A stretch of 64,000 nt of DNA from Actinomycetes bacterium (GTDB lineage Bacteria; Actinomycetota; Thermoleophilia; Gaiellales; Gaiellaceae), in NCBI GenBank assembly GCA_026708005.1, contig JAPOVR010000087.1, forward strand, positions 16,989 through 80,988, read 5' to 3'. Within the stretch, counting starts at the first letter, position 1. Every line of letters starts with the position of its first letter. Under the pieces are notes generated by a model. That model was not told the origin of the DNA and did no database searches. It saw only the letters and a program-made list of their open reading frames with translations. Made by a program: the position numbers and the translations under genes. Shown here in pieces: positions 18,452 to 28,532 of this stretch.

Positions 18452-19277
18452 TCAGCTGCAGGAGAAGGCTGAGGCCTTTCTCTCCAACCTTCCGCTCTCA
18501 CGCGACCTGGGCGAGCTGGAAGAGGCCGTCCGCTACTCCCTGCTCGGTGGCGGCAAGCGGATCCGGCCGGTGCTCTGTCTTGCAACGGGGGAGGCGCTCG
18601 GCGCCCGCATCGACGATCTCCTGCCGGCCGCGTGCGCGCTCGAGCTCGTCCACACGTTCAGCCTCGTCCACGATGACCTCCCTGCTCTGGACGATGACGA
18701 CCTCCGGCGCGGTCAGCCGAGCTGCCACGCGAAGTTCGGAGAGGCCGTGGCCATCCTCGCTGGAGACGCGCTCCTAACCGAGGCGTTCCGGCTTGCGCTT
18801 CGCTACCCGACGCCTGATGTCGCCCGTGAGGTCGCCGAGGCGACGGCCGGGATGATCGGTGGGCAGTACGTGGATATCACCACCGAGAGCGACCTCGACC
18901 CAGCCGGGCTCGCAGCCCTCCATCGGCTGAAGACGGGCCGGCTGCTTGCAGCGCCAGTCGGTTGCGCCCTCGCCGTTGCGAAGACGCCACCGCGGGATCA
19001 GGGGCCGTGGCGCGACTTCGCCGCCGATCTGGGGTTGCTCTTCCAGATCGTTGACGACATCCTCGACGCCACGGGAACCTCCGAGGAGCTGGGCAAGACG
19101 CCTGGGAAGGACGCCGCCGCCGGCAAAGTGACGTACGTTTCGCTGTTTGGTCTCGACGAGGCACGGAGCATCGCCGACGATGTCAGGCAGCGCACCGAGC
19201 GTCGGCTTTCCTCGCTGCCGGCTGACACGAGCGTGCTCGCGGAGCTTGTGGCGACAATCCGCGAGCGCCGGACGTAG
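18438..19277 (+). CDS. ispA: Polyprenyl (farnesyl/geranylgeranyl) diphosphate synthase
   Basis: Chain-elongating prenyltransferase that condenses IPP with an allylic diphosphate. The 279-residue protein has GGGKRIRPVL, the first Asp-rich motif LVHDDLPALDDDD (the DDxxxxD type of bacterial farnesyl synthases), the Lys of LKTGRLLAAP and the second motif FQIVDDILD. Chain length is probably C15-C20; the residues before the first motif (ELVHTFSLVHDD) do not settle it. ATG 18438 overlaps the preceding gene. uppS and dxr in the same window are downstream and upstream steps of isoprenoid metabolism. Confidence 0.92.
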   Translation: MQAADQLQEKAEAFLSNLPLSRDLGELEEAVRYSLLGGGKRIRPVLCLATGEALGARIDDLLPAACALELVHTFSLVHDDLPALDDDDLRRGQPSCHAKFGEAVAILAGDALLTEAFRLALRYPTPDVAREVAEATAGMIGGQYVDITTESDLDPAGLAALHRLKTGRLLAAPVGCALAVAKTPPRDQGPWRDFAADLGLLFQIVDDILDATGTSEELGKTPGKDAAAGKVTYVSLFGLDEARSIADDVRQRTERRLSSLPADTSVLAELVATIRERRT

Positions 19278-19307
19278 CTCGCAAGCGAGACGTCGGGTAC
19301 TGCGCGC

Positions 19308-19313
19308 TAGGCT
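19308..19313 (+). promoter_or_regulatory. -10 box (TAGGCT) of tlyA
   Basis: TAGGCT is 6 nt before GTG 19320, the standard leaderless arrangement here. It would drive the overlapping tlyA-nadK-recN operon. Confidence 0.6.
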
Positions 19314-19319
19314 TCGGTC

Positions 19320-20087
19320 GTGAAGAAGCGGCTCGATCTGGTGCTGGTGGAGCAAGGGCTCGCTGGCACGCGCGCCAAGGCCCAGGCGCTGGTTATGGCC
19401 GGGCGCGTCAAGGGCTACCGCAAGGCGGGCACCCAGGTTGACGAGTCGGTGCCTCTCGAGGTCGAGGCCGGCGCGCGCTTCGTGTCGCGCGGGGGGGAGA
19501 AACTCGCCCATGCGCTCGCTGCCTTTGCCATCGATGCGACGGGCGATAGGTGCCTGGATGTGGGGGCATCGACCGGCGGTTTCACCGACTGCCTCTTGCA
19601 GGCGGGCGCCGCGCACGTCGTCGCGCTCGATGTCGGCACGGGGCAGCTCGATGCGCGCGTACGCAACGATCCGCGCGTGACGGTCTTCGAAGGACAGAAC
19701 GCTCGACATCTGCGCCCCGACCTGCTCCCGTACGCCCCGACGCTCATCACCTGCGATGTCTCCTTCATTGGCGTGCAGCTCGTCGTGCCGCCCGTTGTCG
19801 CCTGCGCCGCGCCTGGGTGGCAGGGGGTCGTGCTGATCAAACCGCAGTTCGAGGCCGGGCGCACCGACGTGCCGACAGGAGGAGTCGTGCGCAAACCGAG
19901 CGTCCACCGTCGCATCCTGTGCGAGACCACCGAAGCGTTGGCCGCCTACGCTGGAATCCGTGGGCTACACACCGCAGCGATTCGGGGCGCCAAGGGCAAC
20001 CGCGAGTTCTTCGTGCACCTCGCCGGGGCACAGGCGTCTCTCTCGGCAAGCGAGCTCGCTGCCGCAATCGATGGCTGCCTCGAGTAA
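19320..20087 (+). CDS. tlyA: TlyA-family rRNA 2'-O-ribose methyltransferase
   Basis: 255 residues: an N-terminal S4 RNA-binding domain (KRLDLVLVEQGLAGTRAKAQ) and a FtsJ-like methyltransferase with the SAM loop CLDVGASTGGFTDCL and the catalytic Lys in VVLIKPQFE. In mycobacteria TlyA methylates 16S and 23S rRNA and its loss gives capreomycin resistance; short forms act only on 16S. The KGNREFF block and length fit the standard TlyA. It overlaps nadK by 17 nt. Confidence 0.93.
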   Translation: MKKRLDLVLVEQGLAGTRAKAQALVMAGRVKGYRKAGTQVDESVPLEVEAGARFVSRGGEKLAHALAAFAIDATGDRCLDVGASTGGFTDCLLQAGAAHVVALDVGTGQLDARVRNDPRVTVFEGQNARHLRPDLLPYAPTLITCDVSFIGVQLVVPPVVACAAPGWQGVVLIKPQFEAGRTDVPTGGVVRKPSVHRRILCETTEALAAYAGIRGLHTAAIRGAKGNREFFVHLAGAQASLSASELAAAIDGCLE

Positions 20088-20901
20088 GCGCGTCCAGCGC
20101 GCGGCCGTGGTGACCCAGTCGTCCTCCGCGGACGTCGAGGAGCCGCTGGTCCTGCTGCGCGCGTGCGCCGAGACCCACCGTGTCGAGCTAACCGAGCCCA
20201 ACGTCGGCGGGGACGACGGCGCGCCGGATGTTGACCTCGCGATTGCCCTCGGCGGCGACGGGACGATGCTCGCGGCCCTGCGGCAGTTCCTGGGCACAAC
20301 AGTGCCCGTCGTCGGCATCAACTTCGGGCGGATCGGATTCCTCACTACGATTCCAGGAACCGACCTCGCAGAGGGCATCGCGCGCGTCTTCGCGGGTGAC
20401 TTTCGCGTGGGCGAGCTCGCCACGATCGAGGCCGACCTCGACGGCGTTCGTCATGCGGCGGTCAACGACATCGTCGCAACGAGCTCCACCCCCGGTCGGA
20501 TGATCTCGCTCGGGTCGGCGCTCGCGGATGAGGACCTCGGTGAGACGCCATGCGACGGCCTCATCTGCTGCACACCATGCGGCTCGACGGCATACAACCT
20601 CTCCAACGGCGGGCCGGTGATGATGCGCGGCCTCGCCGCCATGGCAATCACCTACGTGGCGCCGCACTCGCTCCACGCGCGGCCGCTGGTCGTACCGTCA
20701 GGGTTGAGGCTCTCGATCGTCAACCGAACCCCCGAGGTCATGGTTGCTGTGCTCGTGGACGGGCACCGGGTTGGCGAGCTCGCGTCTGGGGAGAAGCTCG
20801 CGGTCGACGTCGGCGCGAAGCGCGCGCTGCTCGCGCTGTTGCCGAACGTGACCTTCTTCAGCCGCTACCGCGAGGTGTTCCTCAGTGATTCGTCACCTTA
20901 G
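20071..20901 (+). CDS. nadK: NAD kinase
   Basis: Phosphorylates NAD to NADP. The 276-residue protein has the GGDGT site (ALGGDGTMLAAL), NFGRIGFL, and the second ATP/NAD site written TPCGSTAYNLS, where most family members have TPTGSTAY. The start overlaps tlyA and the end overlaps recN, each by 17 nt. A longer in-frame start at 19960 is rejected because it runs through tlyA without family similarity. Confidence 0.96.
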   Translation: MAASSKRVQRAAVVTQSSSADVEEPLVLLRACAETHRVELTEPNVGGDDGAPDVDLAIALGGDGTMLAALRQFLGTTVPVVGINFGRIGFLTTIPGTDLAEGIARVFAGDFRVGELATIEADLDGVRHAAVNDIVATSSTPGRMISLGSALADEDLGETPCDGLICCTPCGSTAYNLSNGGPVMMRGLAAMAITYVAPHSLHARPLVVPSGLRLSIVNRTPEVMVAVLVDGHRVGELASGEKLAVDVGAKRALLALLPNVTFFSRYREVFLSDSSP

Positions 20902-22555
20902 GCTCGAGAACCTCGTGCTGATCCGCGAGGCTGAACTCGAGCTCAGCGACGGGCTCGTGGCGATCACCGGCGAGACCGGCGCAGGCAAGACGATCTTCGC
21001 GCAGGCGCTTGGTCTCCTGCTCGGTGCCCCAGGCGACCAGAGCCTGGTGGGGCCGGATGCGTCTGAGGCGTATGTCGAGGCCGACCTCGACCTCGCCGAT
21101 GAGCTCCTCCACGCTGACGAGCTCGAGCCGATCCGTGAGCTGCAACCGGCGGCTGAGAGCGGCGTCGTCATCGCTCGGCGCATCTTCGCCGACGGCCGCA
21201 GCCGCTCCTACGTCTGGGGCCGCGCCGTGCCGCGCGCGGCGCTTGGCGCCTTCGCCGAGCGGCTCATCGCGCTCTCGGGCCAGTTCGAGCAGCGACGCCT
21301 CGCGAGCAGCGCCCACCAGCTCTCGCTGCTCGATGCCTTCGTTGGCGAGGCGCACCTCGATCGGCTTGCCGCAACGGCGGTGGCCTGGCGCGAGCTGCGG
21401 GACGCGCAGCGCCAGCGTGACGCGGTCGCTGCCGCCAGCGAGGAGCTCGAGGCACGACGGGCCGAGCTCGAGCAGCTCGCCACGGCGACAGACGCTCTCA
21501 TGCCGGACACCGAGAGGTCGCTCGCGGCCGAGCGCGAGCGGCTGCGCCGGGCAAGCGACCTCGCCGCGGCCGCCAGTGAGGCGGTGGAGCTGCTCTCGCC
21601 GGAGGGCATCGAGCAGCATCGAGCCGCTGAGCTGATCGCGCAGGCGGCCAAGCGGCTGGGTGAGGTCGAAGGCATCGACCCGACGCTCGACACGACCCGG
21701 TCTGAGCTCTCCTCAAGCGAAGCGATCGTGCGCGAAGCCGCCTCGGCTCTGCGGAGCTTCCTCGCCTCCCTGCACGGGGACCCGATGCGGCTGGACGCCG
21801 TCGAGTCGCAGCTGCAGGACATCGCCGACCTCAAGCGTCGCTTCGGTTGCTCCGACCTCGACGAGTTGCTTGAGCGGGCCGACTCCGCGCGGGCCGAGCT
21901 CGATCGGCTCTCGAGGAGCCGGCCGCTCGAGTCTGCCGAGCGTGCTCTCAGGCAGGCCCGAAGTCGCTACACAGAGCTTGCCGATGCGCTTGCCGCAGCA
22001 CGGGCCGAGGCGGCGCCGCGCTTCACGGCGGCAGTCTTGGAGGAGCTCAAAGCGCTCGGGCTCGGCGAGGGTGACCTGACCGTCGAGCTCGGCCAGCGCG
22101 GGGCCGGGCCAGGCGGCGCCGAGACGGTCGCGTTTCACGTTCGACCCAACGACGGGCTCCCGTACGTTCCCGTGGCGTCGAACGCATCAGGCGGCGAGCT
22201 CTCGCGCATCGCCCTGGCGCTTCGCGTTGTCGCCCATGTCCGAGCGGGCGAGCCGACCATCGTGTTCGACGAGATCGACGCCGGCGTCGGAGGAACGACG
22301 GCCCACGCGGTCGCGCGATCACTCGAGCGGCTGGCCCAGCGAGCCCAGGTCTTGGCGATTACCCACCTGCCTCAGGTCGCCAGCGTCGGTCAGACACACC
22401 TGCGTGTCGAGAAGGTGGCCGGCCACCCAACCCACACCCGGATCGATCGCCTCGAGGAGGGCGACCGCGCAGCTGAGATCGAGCGGATGCTCGGGGGAAC
22501 GGCGTTCCTCGAGAGCGTCGTCAGCGAGCGGCGGTCCCGCCCCGCGCGCGTGTGA
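20885..22555 (+). CDS. recN: DNA repair protein RecN
   Basis: An SMC-like ATPase of 556 residues acting in double-strand break repair. Walker A is at the N terminus (AITGETGAGKTIFAQAL). Two long coiled-coil arms follow, rich in Glu/Arg/Ala (about residues 155-370). The C-terminal ABC signature NASGGELSRIALALR is followed by the Walker B IVFDEIDAGVGG. GTG start within the end of nadK. No SOS box is visible next to it, so expression probably follows the tlyA promoter. Confidence 0.96.
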   Translation: MIRHLRLENLVLIREAELELSDGLVAITGETGAGKTIFAQALGLLLGAPGDQSLVGPDASEAYVEADLDLADELLHADELEPIRELQPAAESGVVIARRIFADGRSRSYVWGRAVPRAALGAFAERLIALSGQFEQRRLASSAHQLSLLDAFVGEAHLDRLAATAVAWRELRDAQRQRDAVAAASEELEARRAELEQLATATDALMPDTERSLAAERERLRRASDLAAAASEAVELLSPEGIEQHRAAELIAQAAKRLGEVEGIDPTLDTTRSELSSSEAIVREAASALRSFLASLHGDPMRLDAVESQLQDIADLKRRFGCSDLDELLERADSARAELDRLSRSRPLESAERALRQARSRYTELADALAAARAEAAPRFTAAVLEELKALGLGEGDLTVELGQRGAGPGGAETVAFHVRPNDGLPYVPVASNASGGELSRIALALRVVAHVRAGEPTIVFDEIDAGVGGTTAHAVARSLERLAQRAQVLAITHLPQVASVGQTHLRVEKVAGHPTHTRIDRLEEGDRAAEIERMLGGTAFLESVVSERRSRPARV

Positions 22556-22673
22556 TTCCCGCCTGAGGGTGGGTGCGGCTCCACGCCCGGGGCGTCGATG
22601 TCCTGCCCGGCGCGTAGCATCGAGCGCTCGAGAGGCAAACAGGCCGCACCCGAGGATGGCGCACGCATGATGA

Positions 22674-22679
22674 TAGGCT
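22674..22679 (+). promoter_or_regulatory. -10 box (TAGGCT) ahead of pyrG
   Basis: TAGGCT followed after 8 nt by GTG 22688, the start of a 36-residue upstream ORF that runs into pyrG. Confidence 0.5.
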
Positions 22680-22687
22680 TGGGGTCC

Positions 22688-22794
22688 GTGAGCAACGTCT
22701 CACGTCGGGTCGATCGTGCCGCAGCGTTGCAGCCCGCGGCCGCGACCTCACCACTCGAGGGCGGGCTTGCGTGGCAGCTCCTCCGGAGCCGGCA

Positions 22795-22798
<4 letters not shown>
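22688..22798 (+). CDS. Leaderless upstream ORF coupled to pyrG
   Basis: Encodes 36 residues ([18 protein letters not shown]...) and ends in TGA that overlaps the pyrG initiator as ATGA. It starts 8 nt after a TAGGCT hexamer. The peptide has no family match that I recognise. A role in setting pyrG translation is inferred from the overlap; alternatively the region is an ordinary 5' UTR and GGAG at 22785 recruits ribosomes to pyrG directly. Confidence 0.4.
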
Positions 22799-24435
<1,637 letters not shown>

Positions 24436-24495
24436 CGCGGCGGCCGGGTCAGCAACACCGCGCCTGACGGCAGTCCAGGCCAACGCGGCGCGGGC

Positions 24496-24501
24496 TACGA
24501 T
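24496..24501 (+). promoter_or_regulatory. -10 box (TACGAT) of the M20 peptidase gene
   Basis: TACGAT then 9 nt then GTG 24511; leaderless layout. Confidence 0.55.
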
Positions 24502-24510
24502 CCGCCTGTC

Positions 24511-25632
24511 GTGAGCCCGACGCCCGACCCGCTCGCGCTCTTCCTCGAGCTCGCCGCGATCCCGAGCCCGCCGGGACGCGAGCGCGCAGTTGCAGACCGC
24601 GTCTGCGAGGAGCTCGGCGCGCTCGGCCTCGAGGTCGTGGAGGACAACGCCGCGACGCGGATCGACGGCGAAACGGGCAACCTGCTCGTGCGCGTGGAGC
24701 CAACTGGCGAGGGCGGCCTTCCCATCTTCCTGTGCGCACACCTCGATACCGTGAAGCCGGAGGGCTCGATCGAGCCGTACGTCGAGGACGGCCACGTGCG
24801 AAATGCCGGCAGGACGATTCTCGGCGCCGACAATAAGGCGGCGGTCGTGGTTATGATCGAGGCCATCCGGCGCGTCCTCGTCGAGAAGCGAGCCCATGCG
24901 GGGATCGAGCTCGTGCTGACGCCGCGCGAGGAGGCCGGCTGCGACGGCGCGAAGGCATTCGACGTCGGGTCGCTCCAGGCACCGCTCGGCTTCGTCTTTG
25001 ACCACGCCGCCCCGATCGGAGACGTCGTGGGCGCAGCCCCCTACCAGACGACGATGGACGTGACGTTTACCGGGCGGGCAGCCCACGCGGGCATCGTCCC
25101 GGAGGAGGGCTGCTCGGCGATCGCCGCCGCGGCCAAAGCCGTCGCAGAGCTGCGCCTGGGACGCCTCAACAGCGAGACGACGGCGAACGTGGGCCTGATC
25201 TCGGGCGGTACTGCCCGCAACATCATCCCCGATCGATGTAGCCTGATCGCTGAGGCGCGGTCGCTCTCGGAAGCCACGCTGCTCCAGCTCGTCGGTGAGA
25301 TGACCGACTCGTTCACCTTCGCTGCAGCGATGACGGAGTGTGCGGTCGAGACGAAGCTCGAGGAGAAATACCACGGCTACCGATTCGACGAGGCTGACCC
25401 GATCGTCCGGCTCGGCTTCGCTGCGCTTGAGGACGCCGGGCTCTCACCGCGGCTCGTGGACTGCGGCGGGGGGGCGGACGCCAACGTCTTCAACTCGCGC
25501 GGGGTCCCCTGCCTCAACCTCGCCAACGGCATGGCGCACGTCCACACGCCGGATGAGGAGATCGCCGTGCGCGACCTCGACCGAATGGTCGACGTCACCC
25601 TCGCGCTGATCGAGCGCGCCCGAGCAGCCTAG
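24511..25632 (+). CDS. M20-family metallopeptidase (peptidase T-like)
   Basis: A di-zinc exopeptidase of 373 residues, closest in layout to PepT/PepT2 tripeptidases. Metal ligands are visible in LCAHLDTVKP, GADNKAAVV, the catalytic PREEAGCDGAK, VFDHAAPIG and NGMAHVHTPDE. A dimerisation domain lies between about residues 180 and 290 (TFTGRAAHAGI, GLISGGTARN). No signal peptide, so it probably acts on cytoplasmic peptides. Stand-alone transcription unit. Confidence 0.9.
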   Translation: MSPTPDPLALFLELAAIPSPPGRERAVADRVCEELGALGLEVVEDNAATRIDGETGNLLVRVEPTGEGGLPIFLCAHLDTVKPEGSIEPYVEDGHVRNAGRTILGADNKAAVVVMIEAIRRVLVEKRAHAGIELVLTPREEAGCDGAKAFDVGSLQAPLGFVFDHAAPIGDVVGAAPYQTTMDVTFTGRAAHAGIVPEEGCSAIAAAAKAVAELRLGRLNSETTANVGLISGGTARNIIPDRCSLIAEARSLSEATLLQLVGEMTDSFTFAAAMTECAVETKLEEKYHGYRFDEADPIVRLGFAALEDAGLSPRLVDCGGGADANVFNSRGVPCLNLANGMAHVHTPDEEIAVRDLDRMVDVTLALIERARAA

Positions 25633-25676
25633 CTGCCGACCGGAAGTCGCTGTTCCGAAGGTAGACCTCGCAGAGA

Positions 25677-26510
25677 ATGGGAGCGCACCCGCGAATCTTG
25701 CGTTGGCTCGGTGTGGCTGGGACGGCTGGTGCGCTCGTTACCGCCTCGTGTGGTGGTGCTGCTCCAGCGCGATCGTTGACCGACATCCCTGGCTTGCGCA
25801 CGAGCCCGAGGGGATGCTCGAAGGCGACATGATCGCGCTGTGGGAAGCCATCAGCGGAGAACAGCACGTCCAGAGCTGTATGTTGCATGCAGGCTTCGAA
25901 TACTCGATAGTGCCAACGCGACGGTGCTTGCTCGGCACGAGGCGCGGCTTCTCGAGCAAGAGCGGCGCTACCGGTCTGCGCTCGTGGAGCTCAAATCAGA
26001 TCGAGCGTTCTTGGAGTACCTCGATGGGGTCGTCGCAGGCCTTGAGCGTGAGCTGGCCGAGGGGGCAGGGGAGAACCGCGATACCGCGGCTGAACGGGCC
26101 CCAGACCATGCGGCTTCGACGACCGGGAACAACACGCCGGCAACCTCTGCGGCGCCGAGCATCGCTGAGGCTAAGCTGCCCGACGGAAGCTCGAGCTGGC
26201 AGGACTTCCGCTCAGGAGCAGATGCCGTCGAGTGGGCATTGGCACTGCTTGGCTACGAGAATCTCGGTGGTGACCACGGATCCGAGAGCTCCGCTGCGTT
26301 CCTCGTTGCCGGATTGAACGGACAGCCGAAGATGGAGATCGCTCTCGGGTGGGAGTGGGCCGCCCCAATGGGGGGGAGTTCAGCCCGATCGGGAACACCG
26401 GTTCGGGGTTGGACGGAATTCGCCGCGGGGAAGCTCGGCTCGCCGCGGCCTTGTCCGACGCGGCGGCTCTTGCAGAGCAGCTGAGGAGCGCAGTCTGCGA
26501 CACCGGCTAA
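25677..26510 (+). pseudogene. Decayed lipoprotein gene with several frameshifts
   Basis: ATG 25677 opens a clear lipoprotein signal peptide (RILRWLGVAGTAGALVTASC, lipobox Cys at residue 25) but the frame stops at 25832. Coding-like sequence continues in the second frame (EGMLEGDMIALWEAISGEQ, to about 25910), then in the third (ILDSANATVLARHEARLL to about 26375). It shifts once more at a run of seven G near 26372 into a frame ending at TAA 26508 (EFSPIGNTGSG...). At least three shifts are needed to join the parts. The middle has a coiled-coil-like region and a Ser/Thr/Ala linker. Family unknown. Sequencing error at the G-run could explain one shift but hardly all three. Confidence 0.65.
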
Positions 26511-27215
26511 CCGCCGCGCCGTGCGGCCCGCCGGAAGCGCCGGATCGGACGGTTCGGCTGATGAGTCGCGGGTGTTGTCATAGGCCGGAGGAGAGAGATG
26601 GCTCAACCTGAGCCCACTTGGTAGATGCACGACCTGTCAGCGACATCTAGACGCCTCGACCTCAGCTGAGGAGCACAACGAGGGCTCCACCACGAGGGCC
26701 GCGCCCGGTCAGGTGGTACAGCTATCCGGGGTCGGTGGCGGCAGTGGCGGCGTTGGGCCGGTTCCTGCGCCCAGCCGGGTGGCCCGAGCGCACAGAGACC
26801 CGCACCCTCTCGCCGCCCATTCTTGGCAGCCTTGTAACACCGTCGTCACACTCCTGTGACAGATCGTGCGCAACGCGGGCGCCCCGCTCGGCTACCCTCC
26901 CAGGGTGATGGGTGGGGGCGGGTCCCCTTTCGCAGGGGCTCTGCGGCGGCTGGGATCCGCGGTGGTTGCGCAACCGGGCGCCCGGCCCAGCACACCACTC
27001 ACACGGCGTTCGTGGGGCAGACCGACCGCTCAGCGCCACCGGCCGGCGCCTCCTCGCAAGCCGCCGTGTTCGCACAGATGGCCGCGAGCGCATATGACCC
27101 GGACCCGCCAGCGCTCCCCGCAAGCCGCCATGTCACACGCCCCAACCGGCGGCCGAGTCCCGCCATGGCGGCGGTCAGGAACAACCCGGGCGGGGCACCC
27201 GGCGGGGTTTACGAG
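26511..27215. other. Spacer with G-rich element; no supported gene
   Basis: About 700 bases. It contains an isolated 8-codon frame behind a strong GGAGGAGAGAG ribosome site (26598-26624, MAQPEPTW), and one family A element at 26841-26948. GC-rich dyads at about 27180-27210 could end transcription of the minus-strand membrane gene. Longer open frames crossing the region follow the repeat and are not protein-like. Confidence 0.5.
26841..26948 (+). repeat. Intergenic G-rich element, family A copy 4
   Basis: Plus strand: TGTGACAGATCG, 25 nt, CTACCCTCCC with TACCCT at 26893-26898, 6 nt, GTGATGGGTGGGGGCGGG (from 26905), then the hairpin CCCC-N7-GGGG at 26934-26948. The first repeat half reads GTCAC here. 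It follows the decayed lipoprotein gene and points toward the 3' end of the minus-strand membrane gene. Confidence 0.7.
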
Positions 27216-27347
27216 CTAGGAGTCGGGCTCGTCTTTCTGGGAGCGGTCGGGCGTGATCTTGATCACGATGAGCGTCGTGATAACGGCCAGGAGCAGGACC
27301 GCAACGATCCAGGCCACCAGCTCGAGAATGCCGAGCAACGTCTCCAC
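27216..27347 (-). CDS. Small membrane protein divergent from deoB
   Basis: 43 residues: a short N terminus (VETLLGILE), one strongly hydrophobic segment (about residues 10-31, rich in Val/Leu/Ile) and a polar charged tail (PDRSQKDEPDS). GTG start at 27347 lies 7 nt after the minus-strand -10 box TATTCT (27360-27355). No family recognised. Support for a real gene: membrane segment, promoter at the standard distance, and shared divergent promoter with deoB. Confidence 0.6.
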   Translation of the reverse strand: METLLGILELVAWIVAVLLLAVITTLIVIKITPDRSQKDEPDS

Positions 27348-27353
27348 GCTCCC

Positions 27354-27360
27354 TAGAATA
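27354..27360. promoter_or_regulatory. Overlapping divergent -10 boxes for deoB and the small membrane gene
   Basis: Seven bases, TAGAATA, serve both strands: TAGAAT (27354-27359) is 6 nt before deoB GTG 27366, and the complement TATTCT (27360-27355) is 7 nt before the minus-strand GTG 27347. Two RNA polymerases could not use it at once. Confidence 0.65.
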
Positions 27361-27365
27361 CCGCC

Positions 27366-28532
27366 GTGCCAAGAGCGTGCGTACTCGTGCTTGATGGGGT
27401 CGGCGTCGGAGCGCTCCCCGACGCGGACGCCTATGGGGATGAAGCCTCTAATACGCTCGGGAACGTCGCCCGGGCGGTCGGCGGTTTGGACCTCCCCAAC
27501 CTGGAGGCGCTCGGCCTCGGCAACGTCATCGAGCTTGCAGGGTGCCCCCCGCAGCCGGGAGCGCCCGCGCTCGCAGGCCGGCTGATCGAGCGCTCAAAGG
27601 GCAAGGACACGATCTCCGGACACTGGGAGCTCATGGGCATCGTGAGCCGCCGAGCACTGCCGACCTACCCGCACGGGTTCCCGTTCAACGTCATCGAGGA
27701 TTTCGCGCACAAGACCGGACGCAGTGTCCTCGGTAACAGCCCCGCGTCGGGCACCGAGATCATCCAGGTACTCGGCGAGGAGCACCAGAAGACCGGCAAG
27801 TGGATCGTCTACACCTCGGCAGACTCCGTCTTCCAGGTCGCCGCTCATGTGGACACCATCCCGCTCGACGAGCTGTACACGGCCTGTGAGGTGGCTCGCT
27901 CCATCCTCACCGGGCAGAACGCCGTCGGGCGCGTCATCGCACGGCCCTTCGAGGGCGAGCCCGGCAACTACCACCGCACGCCGGATCGACATGACTGGTC
28001 GCTGAAGCCGCGGCGGCCGAACTACCTCGCGCTCGCACGCGAGGCCGGCGCGGAGGTGCACGGGATCGGCAAGATCTCAGACGTCTTCGCGGGGGAGGAC
28101 ATCGACCACACCTACCCGACAACGTCCAACGGCGATGGCATCACGCGAACAGTCGAGCTGCTGGAGAACCTCGACCACGGCTTCATCTTCACGAACCTCG
28201 TCGAGACGGACACCACCTGGGGTCACCGGAACGACCCCGTGAACTTCCACCGCTGCCTCCAAGACCTCGACCGGCGGATGTTCGACATACTCGGATCGCT
28301 GCGGCCTGGCGATCTGCTGATCATGACGTCAGACCACGGCGTGGATCCAACCACGCCCTCGACCGAACACTCTCGCGAGCACGCGCTGCTCTTGGCCTAC
28401 GTCGAGGGGCGCAACGCAAGCGGCGCCCGCCACGACGGAGAGTTCGGAGACGTCGGCGCCACCGTCAACTGCTGGTTCAGCGGCCGTGTCCCCTCGCGCG
28501 GCGTCTCGGGGACGCCGTTCATCGAGCCCTGA
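27366..28532 (+). CDS. deoB: Phosphopentomutase
   Basis: Interconverts (deoxy)ribose-1-phosphate and -5-phosphate. The 388-residue member of the alkaline phosphatase superfamily has the metal site VLDGVGVGALPDA at the start, DTISGHWELMG, and the second metal cluster TSDHGVDPTTPSTEHSREHALL. It is leaderless with a GTG start, and its stop overlaps the next gene as TGATG. With deoA downstream it forms a nucleoside salvage operon. Confidence 0.96.
   Translation: MPRACVLVLDGVGVGALPDADAYGDEASNTLGNVARAVGGLDLPNLEALGLGNVIELAGCPPQPGAPALAGRLIERSKGKDTISGHWELMGIVSRRALPTYPHGFPFNVIEDFAHKTGRSVLGNSPASGTEIIQVLGEEHQKTGKWIVYTSADSVFQVAAHVDTIPLDELYTACEVARSILTGQNAVGRVIARPFEGEPGNYHRTPDRHDWSLKPRRPNYLALAREAGAEVHGIGKISDVFAGEDIDHTYPTTSNGDGITRTVELLENLDHGFIFTNLVETDTTWGHRNDPVNFHRCLQDLDRRMFDILGSLRPGDLLIMTSDHGVDPTTPSTEHSREHALLLAYVEGRNASGARHDGEFGDVGATVNCWFSGRVPSRGVSGTPFIEP

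Noticed and set aside
26598..26624. Eight-codon ORF behind a strong ribosome site as a leader peptide
   Set aside because: No gene follows within reach and no attenuator hairpin is seen; kept only as a note in the spacer entry.
26856..27356. 166-residue plus-strand frame
   Set aside because: Runs through a family A repeat and then antisense to the small membrane gene; no protein signature.
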